From NCBI RefSeq assembly GCF_048553715.1, contig NZ_JBLZNC010000006.1, forward strand, positions 1 through 64,000: a stretch of DNA of 64,000 nucleotides, in the 5' to 3' direction. The notes under the pieces were generated by a model. It was given only the letters and a program-made list of their open reading frames with translations, did not search any database and was not told where the DNA came from. Of the stretch, positions 7,892 to 16,513 are shown one piece after another. Made by a program: the position numbers and the translations under genes. This DNA is from Sagittula sp048553715 (GTDB lineage: Bacteria; Pseudomonadota; Alphaproteobacteria; Rhodobacterales; Rhodobacteraceae). How positions within the stretch are numbered: the stretch's first letter is position 1; each line of letters starts with the position of its first letter.

Positions 7892-8671
7892 TCAGCCGAA
7901 CAGGCGACCCCGTGCCTTGACCAAGGCCCAGAGGATGACGGCGAGATACGCCAGATCCACAATCACCAGAAGGGCCCAGGGCCGGGTGAACAAAAGCCCC
8001 ATGGCCACGACGATGGCGAAGAACAACACCGCGACCATGCGGCGGGGCACTTTGACGCCCTTGGGCGAGGGGGTGTGGAGGTTGGAGATCATCAGCGCCC
8101 CGACAAAGGCGAGCCAAGCGCTGACCAGCACCGGGGCCGCACCGATGGGCAGCACGTCGATATAGGACAGAAAGACCGGCAGCAGCCCAAGCAGCGCACC
8201 GGCGGGCGCGGGCACGCCCACGAAGTGGCGTTTGGGGGCGTCGTTAGGGTCAGCCTGACCGGACATCACGTTGAAGCGCGCCAGACGCAGACAGGCAGAG
8301 ACCGCAAAGATCAGCGCGAAGATCCAGCCAAGGCCGCGCCATTCGCCGAGGTGCACCTCGTAGACCAGAATGGCGGGGGCCACGCCAAAGCACAGAAAGT
8401 CCGACAGGCTGTCGAGCTGGGCGCCCATTTCCGATTGCGCCCCCAGACGCCGCGCCAGAAGCCCGTCGAACAGGTCCGCCAGCGCCGACAGCATGATCAG
8501 GAACACCGCCCAGCTGTAGTGCCCTTCGAGCGCGAAGCGGATGCCCGTCAGTCCGAAACACAGGCCGATCAGGGTCACCATGTTCGGGATCAGCAGGATC
8601 AGGCTGACTTCGCGCTGCGCTTTGGAGTCGCTTGCGGTCTGGTCGTCGAGGTCGTCGGGCTGCTGGCTCAT
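7892..8671 (-). CDS. pssA: CDP-diacylglycerol--serine O-phosphatidyltransferase
   Basis: Inner-membrane enzyme that joins CDP-diacylglycerol and serine to make phosphatidylserine, the precursor of phosphatidylethanolamine. It carries the CDP-alcohol phosphatidyltransferase signature, with D-G-x2-A-R-x8-G-x3-D-x3-D read as DGLLARR...GAQLDSLSD. Several hydrophobic helices flank it. ATG 8671 immediately follows the psd stop (TGAGATGA), suggesting coupled translation; ATG 8686 inside psd would give a 264-aa product. psd lies directly upstream, so both phosphatidylethanolamine steps share an operon. Confidence 0.93.
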   Translation of the reverse strand: MSQQPDDLDDQTASDSKAQREVSLILLIPNMVTLIGLCFGLTGIRFALEGHYSWAVFLIMLSALADLFDGLLARRLGAQSEMGAQLDSLSDFLCFGVAPAILVYEVHLGEWRGLGWIFALIFAVSACLRLARFNVMSGQADPNDAPKRHFVGVPAPAGALLGLLPVFLSYIDVLPIGAAPVLVSAWLAFVGALMISNLHTPSPKGVKVPRRMVAVLFFAIVVAMGLLFTRPWALLVIVDLAYLAVILWALVKARGRLFG

Positions 8672-8672
8672 C

Positions 8673-9356
8673 TCAGCGCTCGGCAATCTGGCCGGTCAGG
8701 TCGGCGATCACGGTTTCGCCCGCCACCATGGTCTGGCCGATGCGGACGGTGGGGGTGACGCCCTCGGGCAGGTAGATGTCGAGACGCGAGCCAAAGCGGA
8801 TCAGGCCAAAACGTTCGCCACGTTCCAGCGTGTCGCCCTCGGCGGTCCAGCACAGGATGCGGCGGGCCACCAGACCTGCAATCTGGACAACACCATAGCG
8901 GCGGCCATCGGGCAGGGTGACGGCAAGACCGTTGCGTTCGTTGTCCTCGGACGCTTTGTCCAGCGAGGCGTTGAGGAATTTGCCCGGGCGGTAGGCGACC
9001 TTGTCGACCACACCTGCGGTGGGCAGGCGGTTCACATGACAGTTGAATACCGACATGAACACGGAGACGCGCACCATCGGCTGATCGCCAAGGCCCAGCT
9101 CGGCGGGCGGCACAGCCGGCTCCAGCAGCGAGACGATGCCATCGGCGGGCGAGACCATGATGTCATCGCGGGTGGGGGTGGCGCGTTCGGGATCGCGGAA
9201 GAAATAGTAGACCCAGACAGTCAGCCCGACACCGATCCAGCCGAGCGGCTCCCAGATGAGGAACAGCACGAGGGTGATCGCCGCCGCAATGGCGACGAAC
9301 TTGCGGCCCTCGGGGTGCATGGGCTTAATGAAGGTGGACATCATGGAAACGGACAT
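8673..9356 (-). CDS. psd: Phosphatidylserine decarboxylase (short form)
   Basis: Pyruvoyl-dependent enzyme that decarboxylates phosphatidylserine to phosphatidylethanolamine at the inner membrane. The 227-aa product belongs to the short Psd class. It has an N-terminal hydrophobic stretch (about 18-40), FFRDPER, the PADG motif and VFMSVFNCHVNR. The self-cleavage segment RFGSR holds the serine that becomes the pyruvoyl group. ATG 9356 has an AGAGG ribosome-binding site; later ATGs at 9344 and 9341 are possible. The larger upstream frame is rejected because it runs into the divergent HIT gene. It is the first gene of the psd-pssA operon. Confidence 0.92.
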   Translation of the reverse strand: MSVSMMSTFIKPMHPEGRKFVAIAAAITLVLFLIWEPLGWIGVGLTVWVYYFFRDPERATPTRDDIMVSPADGIVSLLEPAVPPAELGLGDQPMVRVSVFMSVFNCHVNRLPTAGVVDKVAYRPGKFLNASLDKASEDNERNGLAVTLPDGRRYGVVQIAGLVARRILCWTAEGDTLERGERFGLIRFGSRLDIYLPEGVTPTVRIGQTMVAGETVIADLTGQIAER

Positions 9357-9490
9357 GGGAACCTCTGGTCTGTATGGGCATGTACCTAGAGAGAAACGCA
9401 GCAGAAGCAAAGTGCTGCTTCGACGCGAGATGGTTGCGCCTGCCTGCGGAATGGGCCTTGATGCGCGAAACGGACCTATAGGAGGCGCAG

Positions 9491-9859
9491 ATGGCCCATA
9501 GCTATGACGACCAGAACATCTTTGCCAAGATCTTGCGCGGGGAGATCCCGAACCAGACCGTGCTGGAGACCGAGCACAGTCTGGCCTTTCGCGATATCCA
9601 GCCGCAAGCGCCCACTCATATTCTGGTGATCCCCAAGGGGCCTTATGTCTGTTTCGATCACTTCGCGCAGACGGCGTCGGATGCAGAGATCGTCGATTAC
9701 ATCCGCGCGGTGGGTGAGGTTTGTCGCATGGAGGGCTTGGAGGTCGACGGTTGGCGGTTGATCGCAAATGCGGGCCGAGACGGGGTGCAGGAAGTACCGC
9801 ATTTGCACGTCCATGTGCTGGCAGGGCGCACATTGGGCCGGATGCTGCAGCCTGCCTGA
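9491..9859 (+). CDS. HIT-family nucleotide-binding hydrolase (HinT/PKCI-like)
   Basis: A 122-aa histidine-triad protein. The family signature is visible as PHLHVHVLAG near the C-terminus, and FAKILRGEIPNQTVLE near the N-terminus is the HinT start. The family cleaves nucleoside phosphoramidates and aminoacyl-adenylates. A strong ribosome-binding site (aggaggcgcag) precedes ATG 9491. It diverges from psd and is followed by a short hairpin, so it is probably its own unit. The physiological substrate is unknown. Confidence 0.9.
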   Translation: MAHSYDDQNIFAKILRGEIPNQTVLETEHSLAFRDIQPQAPTHILVIPKGPYVCFDHFAQTASDAEIVDYIRAVGEVCRMEGLEVDGWRLIANAGRDGVQEVPHLHVHVLAGRTLGRMLQPA

Positions 9860-9916
9860 GCGGTCAGGCGTGCCATGTCTTGCGGCAGGCTGCCCGGTGG
9901 GCCGCCTGCCGGATGC

Positions 9917-9935
9917 CTCCGGCGGAGGTATTTTT
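9917..9935 (+). terminator. Short hairpin with T-run after the HIT gene
   Basis: cctcc-ggc-ggagg followed by tattttt forms a compact terminator-like hairpin about 58 bp after the HIT stop. It precedes the second copy of the GGTATTT...CCAAGAAAAA motif. Confidence 0.5.
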
Positions 9936-9955
9936 ACCAAGAAAAAACCAAGGCG
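9927..9955. repeat. Copy 2 of GGTATTT...CCAAGAAAAA intergenic motif
   Basis: ggtatttttaccaagaaaaa then accaaggcg matches the copy at 5297-5325 at most positions. The GC hairpin gcctccggcggaggt just before it resembles the widespread Rhodobacteraceae intergenic form. Confidence 0.5.
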
Positions 9956-10033
9956 CGACAAGATCTCTGTCGCGCTTGCCCCGTGGGCGGGCTTGGCTCA
10001 TATAGCGGTAAGAGCTTTGTGAAAGGGATGTTC

Positions 10034-10213
10034 ATGACCATCGAGGCCCCCGAAACCCGTATTGTGCATGCGTACCGTGTTCCCTGTGACGGCGGCGAGG
10101 GCGCGCTGGGGCATCCGCGCGTCTGGTTGCAGATCCCCGAAGAGGTGGGTTTTGTCGAATGCCCCTATTGTGATGCCAAGCTGGTGCACAAGGATTTCGA
10201 GGGCAAGGTCTGA
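10034..10213 (+). CDS. zf-CHCC zinc-finger protein (NDUFS6-like)
   Basis: A 59-aa protein with one zinc site of C-H-C-C type: Cys in VPCDG, His in GHPRV, and the pair in VECPYC. This is the zf-CHCC domain of the mitochondrial complex I subunit NDUFS6. Alphaproteobacterial homologues (Paracoccus) copurify with complex I, so a role as an accessory complex I subunit is plausible but inferred from family knowledge. ATG 10034 is chosen because the longer upstream frame crosses the repeat and hairpin and does not look coding. polA follows 87 bp later on the same strand. Confidence 0.8.
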   Translation: MTIEAPETRIVHAYRVPCDGGEGALGHPRVWLQIPEEVGFVECPYCDAKLVHKDFEGKV

Positions 10214-10300
10214 GCCGCCCTCAGGCGGTTGTGACAGTCGGGTCTGGCGTCCCGTCCTGTGTCGTGGCACATCTGGCGCAAACCTCAAGGAGCGCGCGAC

Positions 10301-13096
10301 ATGGCATTCGGCAAGGGCTGTCACCTGCATCTGATCGATGGATCGGCTTATATCTTTCGGGCGTTTCACGCGCTGCCGCCGCTGACGCGCAAGTCCGACG
10401 GTTTGCCCATCGGTGCGGTGAGCGGCTTTTGCAACATGCTGCAGCGCTATGTCGAGGAAAACGCAGGCCCCGATGCGCCCACGCATGTGGCGGTGATCTT
10501 TGACAAGGGATCGCATACCTTCCGCAACGATCTGTACGATCAGTACAAGGCCAACCGCGAGGCCATGCCGGAGGATCTGCGCCCCCAGATCCCGTTGACG
10601 CGTCAGGCGACAGAAGCCTTTAACATCGCGTGCAAGGAAATCGAAGGCTTTGAAGCGGACGATATCATGGCGACGCTGGCGTGTCGGGCGCGTGAGGCTG
10701 GCGGGCGTGTGACCATCCTGTCGTCTGACAAGGATTTGATGCAGCTTGTGGGCGACGGGGTCGAAATGCTTGACCCTATGAAGAACAAGCGCATCGACCG
10801 CGAGGGAGTGTTCGAGAAGTTCGGTGTCGGGCCGGAGCGGGTCGTGGATGTTCAGGCGCTCGCAGGCGATTCGGTGGACAACGTGCCGGGCGCGCCGGGG
10901 ATCGGGATCAAAACGGCGGCGCTTTTGATCAATGAGTTCGGATCGCTCGAGGAGCTTCTGGACCGTGCCGAGGAGATCAAACAGCCCAAGCGCCGCCAGA
11001 CCCTGATCGAGAAGCGCGCGCAGATCGAGTTGTCCAAGAAGCTGGTCCAGTTGGACGAGGGCATGGATCTGCCCTTTGGTCTGGATGATCTCGAGGTGCG
11101 CGCGCCGGAGCCTGATGTGTTGTTGGGTTTCCTGACGGATATGGAGTTCCGCACCCTGACAAAGCGCGTGGCGGACCGTTTCGGACAGGAGGCCCCGGCG
11201 ATTCCGGAGCCCAAAGCCGTGGAAGCCGAGACCAGCGCACCGGATTGGCCCGCAATCGATGCCGCGGCTTATGAATGCGTGCGTGATCTGGATGCCTTGG
11301 CGGGCTGGATCGCCCGCGCGCAGGAGGTGGGCAGTCTGGCCGTGGATACCGAAACCACCGGACTGAACGATATGCTGTGCGAGCTGGTCGGGGTGTCTTT
11401 GGCGGTGGCGCCGGGCGAGGCTTGCTATATCCCGCTGGCCCATCGGGCCGAAGGCGGTGACGATCTGTTTGGCGGCGACGCGCTTGCCGAAGGGCAGATC
11501 CCGATGCAGGCGGCGCTGGATGCGCTCAAACCCCTGTTGGAAGATCCGGCGGTTCTGAAAATCGGTCAGAACATGAAATATGACGCAAAGGTTTTGTCGC
11601 GCTACGGGATCGAGATTGGGCCGATCGATGACACGATGCTGATGTCCTATGCCTTGAACGCGGGGCAGCACGGGCATGGGATGGACACCCTGTCGGAGCG
11701 CTATCTTGGGCACACGCCCATTCCGATCAAGGATCTGCTTGGCTCTGGCAAGAGCATGATCACCTTTGACCGCGTGCCGATCGACAAGGCCACCGGCTAT
11801 GCCGCCGAAGACGCTGACATCACCTTGCGGCTGGCGCTGACCTTCCGGCCGCAGTTGCACCGTGCCGGTGTGAGCCGCGTCTACGAGACGCTGGAACGGC
11901 CGCTTGTGCCGGTGCTCAAACGTATGGAGATGACCGGCATTGCCGTGGATCGTGATGTGCTGTCGCGGATGTCCAATGCCTTTAGCCAGAAGATGGCCAT
12001 GCTGGAGGAAGAGATCCACGCCTTGGCGGGGGAGACATTCAACGTGGGCTCCCCCGCGCAACTGGGAGAAATCCTGTTTGAGAAGATGTCCCTGCCCGGT
12101 GGCAAGAAGGGCAAAACCGGCAAGTATTCCACCCCTGCAGATGTGCTGGAGGATCTGGCGACCGAACACGACCTGCCGGGGCGCGTGTTGGACTGGCGGC
12201 AACTGTCCAAGCTGAAATCGACCTATACCGACGCCCTGCAGGAGCATATCAATCCCGATACGGGGCGCGTCCATACGTCTTATTCTATTGCGGGGGCGAA
12301 CACGGGGCGTTTGGCGTCGAATGATCCTAACCTGCAAAACATTCCGGTCCGGTCCGAGGAGGGCCGCCGCATCCGCGAGGCCTTTGTCGCGCCCGAGGGC
12401 AAGGTGCTTGTCTCGCTCGACTACTCGCAGATCGAATTGCGTATTCTCGCCCATATGGCGGGGATCGAGACGCTGAAGCAGGCGTTCCGCGACGGGCAGG
12501 ACATCCACGCCATGACCGCGTCGGAGATGTTCAACGTGCCGATGGACGAGATGACCAGCGACATTCGCCGTCAGGCCAAGGCGATCAACTTTGGCGTGAT
12601 CTACGGCATCTCGGGCTTTGGTCTGGCGCGCAATCTGCGCATCCCGCGTGCCGAGGCGCAGGGGTTCATTGATCGCTATTTCGAACGCTTCCCCGGCATC
12701 CGTCAGTACATGGATGACACCAAGGCCTTTGCCAAGGAACACAAGCGGGTCGAAACCCTGTTTGGCCGCCAGATCCACACGCCCGAGATTGCCGCCAAGG
12801 GGCCGCGTGCGGGCTTTGCCCAGCGGGCCGCGATCAACGCGCCGATCCAGGGAACGGCGGCGGATATCATCCGGCGCGCCATGGTGCGGATGCCGGACGC
12901 GATTGCTCAGCTTCCCGCGAAGATGCTGTTGCAGGTGCATGACGAGCTGATCTTCGAGGTCGAGGCCGGCGCGGTGGATGATCTGATCGGCGTGGCAAAA
13001 GACGTGATGGAGAACGCCTGTGATCCCGTGCTGAAGCTGGATGTGCCTTTGGTCGTGGATGCGGGGCAGGGGGCCAACTGGGCCGAGGCACACTGA
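10301..13096 (+). CDS. polA: DNA polymerase I
   Basis: 931-aa repair and Okazaki-fragment polymerase with all three domains. The 5' nuclease is at about 1-290 (HLIDGSAYIFRAF, SSDKDLMQLV, GDSVDNVPG). The 3'-5' exonuclease spans about 335-510, with the active VDTETTG motif near 348, so proofreading is probably retained. The family A polymerase has motif A DYSQIELR near 706, motif B RRQAKAINFGVIYG and motif C QVHDELIF near 879. ATG 10301 has an aaggag ribosome-binding site; the earlier in-frame ATG at 10259 lacks one and adds unrelated residues. The length is standard. Confidence 0.97.
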   Translation: MAFGKGCHLHLIDGSAYIFRAFHALPPLTRKSDGLPIGAVSGFCNMLQRYVEENAGPDAPTHVAVIFDKGSHTFRNDLYDQYKANREAMPEDLRPQIPLTRQATEAFNIACKEIEGFEADDIMATLACRAREAGGRVTILSSDKDLMQLVGDGVEMLDPMKNKRIDREGVFEKFGVGPERVVDVQALAGDSVDNVPGAPGIGIKTAALLINEFGSLEELLDRAEEIKQPKRRQTLIEKRAQIELSKKLVQLDEGMDLPFGLDDLEVRAPEPDVLLGFLTDMEFRTLTKRVADRFGQEAPAIPEPKAVEAETSAPDWPAIDAAAYECVRDLDALAGWIARAQEVGSLAVDTETTGLNDMLCELVGVSLAVAPGEACYIPLAHRAEGGDDLFGGDALAEGQIPMQAALDALKPLLEDPAVLKIGQNMKYDAKVLSRYGIEIGPIDDTMLMSYALNAGQHGHGMDTLSERYLGHTPIPIKDLLGSGKSMITFDRVPIDKATGYAAEDADITLRLALTFRPQLHRAGVSRVYETLERPLVPVLKRMEMTGIAVDRDVLSRMSNAFSQKMAMLEEEIHALAGETFNVGSPAQLGEILFEKMSLPGGKKGKTGKYSTPADVLEDLATEHDLPGRVLDWRQLSKLKSTYTDALQEHINPDTGRVHTSYSIAGANTGRLASNDPNLQNIPVRSEEGRRIREAFVAPEGKVLVSLDYSQIELRILAHMAGIETLKQAFRDGQDIHAMTASEMFNVPMDEMTSDIRRQAKAINFGVIYGISGFGLARNLRIPRAEAQGFIDRYFERFPGIRQYMDDTKAFAKEHKRVETLFGRQIHTPEIAAKGPRAGFAQRAAINAPIQGTAADIIRRAMVRMPDAIAQLPAKMLLQVHDELIFEVEAGAVDDLIGVAKDVMENACDPVLKLDVPLVVDAGQGANWAEAH

Positions 13097-13175
13097 CGTC
13101 ACAAAGACGTGGGGGGCCTTCGTTCCGGACACGGGAGGCGCTATGTTTTGTGGCGTCACTGCCGGAGGGTTTCCC

Positions 13176-13652
13176 ATGCTGTCACGACGAACGTTTCTGT
13201 CTTCTGCGGGGGCTGCACTGCTGATTGCGGCCTCTGGTTTGCGGGTGCCTGCGCGGGCGGCCGGGCTGGCCCCGACCCCGTCGATGCGCAGCGGCGCCAA
13301 TAATTATCGCCCCGGAGCGCCCATCGTGGACCGCATCGGCAATGGTGGGTTCATGATGACCGGAACGGTGCGGCGAGCCGGGGATGGCACGCCGCTGGCC
13401 GGGCAACGCATTCAGATCTGGGCCCATACAACCGAAGGGCATGAACGGGATCCCGCAAGCCATGGGGCCACGCTGACCGATGCAAGCGGCGTGTTCCGGC
13501 TGGAGATGCCGCAGATTGTCCCCGCTTTCGGACAGGCGCATGGGCATCTGGCCTATGACAGTGGTGATTTCAAAACCGTGTTCCTGCGGCCTGTGATGGC
13601 CGATCCCCGTGCAACCAGCCTGCAGGCTGACTTTGTGTTGCAACCTGCCTGA
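13176..13652 (+). CDS. Tat-exported intradiol-dioxygenase-like beta-sandwich protein
   Basis: 158-aa protein with a twin-arginine signal (SRRTFLSSAG then a hydrophobic core ending ARA), so it is exported folded. The mature part resembles the beta-sandwich of intradiol ring-cleavage dioxygenases and prealbumin-like domains: TGTVRRAGDGTPLAGQRIQIWAH, then TLTDASGVFRLEMP. The tyrosine and histidine iron ligands of true catechol dioxygenases are not evident, so catalysis is doubtful. ATG 13176 has a ggaggg site and gives a complete Tat signal; the longer frame overlaps polA. Its stop abuts the ATG of a ferric-reductase-like membrane protein, suggesting the two work together in the periplasm and membrane. 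Confidence 0.65.
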   Translation: MLSRRTFLSSAGAALLIAASGLRVPARAAGLAPTPSMRSGANNYRPGAPIVDRIGNGGFMMTGTVRRAGDGTPLAGQRIQIWAHTTEGHERDPASHGATLTDASGVFRLEMPQIVPAFGQAHGHLAYDSGDFKTVFLRPVMADPRATSLQADFVLQPA

Positions 13653-14228
13653 ATGCGGGCGGCGCTGATCTGGTCCGCTGTGGCGGTGATTTTGATGCTG
13701 CCATTGGCGCAAGCGGCCGTCAGCCCGCTGATGGCGTGGCGACAGCCGGTCTATATCGCCGCCAGTCTTGCGGGTGTTCTGGCGCTGGGCGTGATGGTGC
13801 TGCAGCCTTTGTGGATCGCCCAAGTCTTGCCTGTCCGGCGCATTGGTCTGTGGCACAGGTGGGGCGGTATTGCCCTGCTCGCTTTGGTGCTGGCGCATGT
13901 CGCGGGTCTATGGCTGACCAGCCCGCCGGATGTGGTCGACGCGCTGTTGCTGCGTGCGCCGACGTGGTTTTCGGTTTGGGGCGTTCTGGCGCTTTGGGCC
14001 GTCGTTTTGGCCGCAGGTGTCGCTGTGTTGCGGCGCAGGCTTCACCCCCGCAGGTTTCGGGCTGTGCATATAGGTGCGGTAAGCTTGGCCGTGGGGGCCA
14101 CAGTGGCCCACGCCGCGTTGATCGACGGCACCATGGCCTCATCAGGGAAGATCGTGCTGGGCTTGGGCGTCCTCTTTGGTTTGGCGGCAGCGCTTTGGCG
14201 GCGCAAGGCATGGCGTCTGCTGCGTTAG
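13653..14228 (+). CDS. Ferric-reductase-like transmembrane protein
   Basis: 191-aa integral membrane protein with about five or six hydrophobic helices. It has histidines typical of haem b ligation in the ferric reductase/MsrQ/YedZ-like fold: LWHRWGG, LAHVAGLW, VHIGAV and VAHAAL. The start codon directly follows the stop of the Tat-exported protein (TGA-ATG), a sign of translational coupling. It may pass electrons across the membrane to its exported partner, as MsrQ does for MsrP; this is an analogy, not a motif-based call. It converges with the subtilase gene with a 4-bp overlap. Confidence 0.7.
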   Translation: MRAALIWSAVAVILMLPLAQAAVSPLMAWRQPVYIAASLAGVLALGVMVLQPLWIAQVLPVRRIGLWHRWGGIALLALVLAHVAGLWLTSPPDVVDALLLRAPTWFSVWGVLALWAVVLAAGVAVLRRRLHPRRFRAVHIGAVSLAVGATVAHAALIDGTMASSGKIVLGLGVLFGLAAALWRRKAWRLLR

Positions 14229-15406
14229 CCTTGCGGAACCTGCACCATACCGTGACCGCGTTCCGTCCGGCTAAGCGCGGCGCAGGGGCCGCTGTCCTTG
14301 GCGGTCTGGATCAGCCGATTTGCCAGTTTGTTGGCATTGACCGTCTCGCCCGTGTTGCGCATCTGTTGCAGCCAAAGCGCGGCGGCCCCCGCCACATGGG
14401 CTGCCGCCATGGAGCTGCCGTTCAGGGCCCGCGACTCCCCACCCAAAGCCGCAGATGTGATTCCGACGCCCGGCCCGACCAGTGCGGGCGAGAGGTTGGA
14501 AAAATGCGCAAGGCTAAAGGTCTCGCCATCGCTGGCCACGGCACCAACGGCCAGAACCCGCTCTGACGCGGCGGGGGCCGAGGGGCCGGTCTCAAAATCA
14601 TCCGCGATAAAGCGCAGGCTGTCGTTTCCAACGGCGGCGATCGTCAATGGCCTGCGCGCGACGGGCAGCATCAGCGTGACCAGCTCGAATAGGCGCAGGT
14701 TCCCGCGATAGGCGTTCACCGCGGCGGTGTTGGCCTGCACCAGCGGAAAGCCCTGCTCGACCAGTGCAGACACCTGCGCCGCGATGTCAAAGCTGAGCGC
14801 GAACATGGCGATATCGGCGGATTGATCCACGGCCCACATAAAGGCCTCCATGAAGGCGCCGGTGCAGCCCAACCCGCTGTCGGACAAGGTCTTGGCCACC
14901 ATCAGATCGGTGATGCCACGCGCCACGCCGATACGGACGCCACCCAGATCACGGCCGAGGATCGTCCCCGCGATATGGGTGCCATGGCCGTTGGCATCTG
15001 TGACGCCGGTGCCGACAAAATCGCGGGTGACAAAGCCCACCCCGTCAAAGGCGGGGTGTTGTCGGTCGACCCCTGTGTCCAGCACGGCCATGCGGCAGCC
15101 TGCGCCGTCCCATGGGCACTGGTCTGCCCCGATGGCGGTTACGCCCCAGCCGGGGGCGGTGGCTTGCGCATCCATTCCGTCCACCGGTTCCGGCTGCACC
15201 AATCGGGTGGGCATGGTCGGACAGACGGCAAGGCAGTCGGGATCGGTCATGGTTGCGCGCAGCGCATCGGGAGACAGGTCTGCAGTCTCTATTACCGGAT
15301 CACCCGAAAGGCTGCCCCCCGCAGGCGCGATAAAGGGGGCCGTCGGACCAGTGGTCCGACGCCAGACCTTGGCGCGATCACGTAGGACAATGTATCTGGT
15401 CATCAA
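14225..15406 (-). CDS. S8 family (subtilisin-like) serine peptidase
   Basis: 393-aa subtilase with the complete catalytic triad: Asp in VLDTGVD, His in NGHGTHIAGT and Ser in NGSSMAAAHVAG. The oxyanion Asn is in AAVGND. About 85 residues precede the catalytic domain and may act as a pro-region. No clear signal peptide is seen, so location is uncertain. The segment between the His and Ser motifs is unusually variable and includes a leucine-rich stretch (LRLFELVTLMLP). No partner gene is evident. An alternative start one codon later is possible (MM). Confidence 0.85.
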   Translation of the reverse strand: MMTRYIVLRDRAKVWRRTTGPTAPFIAPAGGSLSGDPVIETADLSPDALRATMTDPDCLAVCPTMPTRLVQPEPVDGMDAQATAPGWGVTAIGADQCPWDGAGCRMAVLDTGVDRQHPAFDGVGFVTRDFVGTGVTDANGHGTHIAGTILGRDLGGVRIGVARGITDLMVAKTLSDSGLGCTGAFMEAFMWAVDQSADIAMFALSFDIAAQVSALVEQGFPLVQANTAAVNAYRGNLRLFELVTLMLPVARRPLTIAAVGNDSLRFIADDFETGPSAPAASERVLAVGAVASDGETFSLAHFSNLSPALVGPGVGITSAALGGESRALNGSSMAAAHVAGAAALWLQQMRNTGETVNANKLANRLIQTAKDSGPCAALSRTERGHGMVQVPQG

Positions 15407-15523
15407 AACCCCGGCCCAAAATTACTGCCAGAAGTTTAATGCCTGAAGCGCGATCACTCAAAGGTGGTGGTCGTGAAATCGGCGTGAAAAACACGCGATC
15501 TCACGTCACCAAAGGACTGCGGG

Positions 15524-16513
15524 TCAGATCAGATCGGCGGCTTTGAACAATTCGGAGACGCTTGCCTCTGGGCGGGGGCCCATATGGCCGATGACTTCGC
15601 CGCCCGCGATGGAGCCCATGCGCCCGCATGTCTCCATGTCGCGGCCGGTGATCATCCCGTACAGAAAACCGGCGGCGAACTGGTCGCCCGCGCCGGTGGC
15701 GTCCACCGGCACGACCTTGGTCACTCCAACGTCGGTGCGTTCGCCATCCTTGATAATCGTCACGCCGTCGCCCGAGCGGGTGCAGACCACCAGCGGGCAG
15801 ATCGCGGACACTGCCGCGAGATCCGCATCCAGATCGTTGTTTTGGTAGAGCGAGCAGATCTCCGCCTCGTTGCCGATGACAAAATCCATCTCTTCCGCGA
15901 TCAGTTTCAGAAAATCGTCGCGGTGGCGTTCGACGCAGAACGGGTCCGAGATCGCGATGCCGGCCTTGCCACCGGCGGATTTGCAGGCGCGCGCGGCCTT
16001 CAGAAATGCCTCTTTGCCCTTGTCTTTGTCGAACAGATATCCTTCGAGGAAGATCACCTCGGAATCGGCGGCGACATTTTCATCCACGTCGTCGGGACCA
16101 AGCTCGGACGACACGCCGAGATAGGTGTTCATCGATCGCTCGCCATCCGGCGTGACAAAGATCATGCTGCGCGAGGTGGGAAGCTCGGCCTCCGCCTCGG
16201 GGGCGTTGACGAAGGCGATCCCCTCGTTCGTCATGGCATCCGCGTAGAAGCGGCCCAGGGCGTCGTCCTTGACCCGGCCAAAGAACGCGGTCCGCAGGCC
16301 AAGCGCGCCTGCGCCCGCCACGGTGTTCGCCAGCGACCCGCCGGGAGTTTGGACGCGGTTGCCCATCGCGCCATACAGGGTTTCGCCCCGCTCGCGTTCG
16401 ATCAATTGCATGATGCCCTTTTCGATCCCCATATGATCGAGAAAGCTGTCGTCGGCGCGTGCGATGACATCCACAACGGCATTGCCGATTCCGGCGAGCT
16501 GGTACTTTTTCAT
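15524..16513 (-). CDS. Adenosine kinase (PfkB family)
   Basis: 329-aa ribokinase-fold kinase that probably phosphorylates adenosine to AMP. Visible motifs are the N-terminal GIGNAVVDVIA, the substrate-side PGGSLANT, and the C-terminal PfkB signature DATGAGDQFAAG (271-282) with catalytic Asp277. ATG 16513 overlaps the nth stop (ATGA), which fixes the start and suggests coupled translation; the longer frame only adds nth-overlapping residues. Within PfkB the order and motifs fit the alphaproteobacterial adenosine kinase group better than fructokinase. Substrate not proven. Confidence 0.85.
   Translation of the reverse strand: MKKYQLAGIGNAVVDVIARADDSFLDHMGIEKGIMQLIERERGETLYGAMGNRVQTPGGSLANTVAGAGALGLRTAFFGRVKDDALGRFYADAMTNEGIAFVNAPEAEAELPTSRSMIFVTPDGERSMNTYLGVSSELGPDDVDENVAADSEVIFLEGYLFDKDKGKEAFLKAARACKSAGGKAGIAISDPFCVERHRDDFLKLIAEEMDFVIGNEAEICSLYQNNDLDADLAAVSAICPLVVCTRSGDGVTIIKDGERTDVGVTKVVPVDATGAGDQFAAGFLYGMITGRDMETCGRMGSIAGGEVIGHMGPRPEASVSELFKAADLI

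Noticed and set aside
9998..13300. A reverse-strand open frame of about 1100 codons opposite polA
   Set aside because: polA on the plus strand has all motifs of its family. The reverse frame is rich in His, Arg and Gln in the pattern of an antisense shadow of high-GC coding and matches nothing known.
13176..13652. Active intradiol ring-cleavage dioxygenase
   Set aside because: The fold is similar, but the Tyr and His iron ligands are not evident and the protein is short, so catalysis is not claimed.
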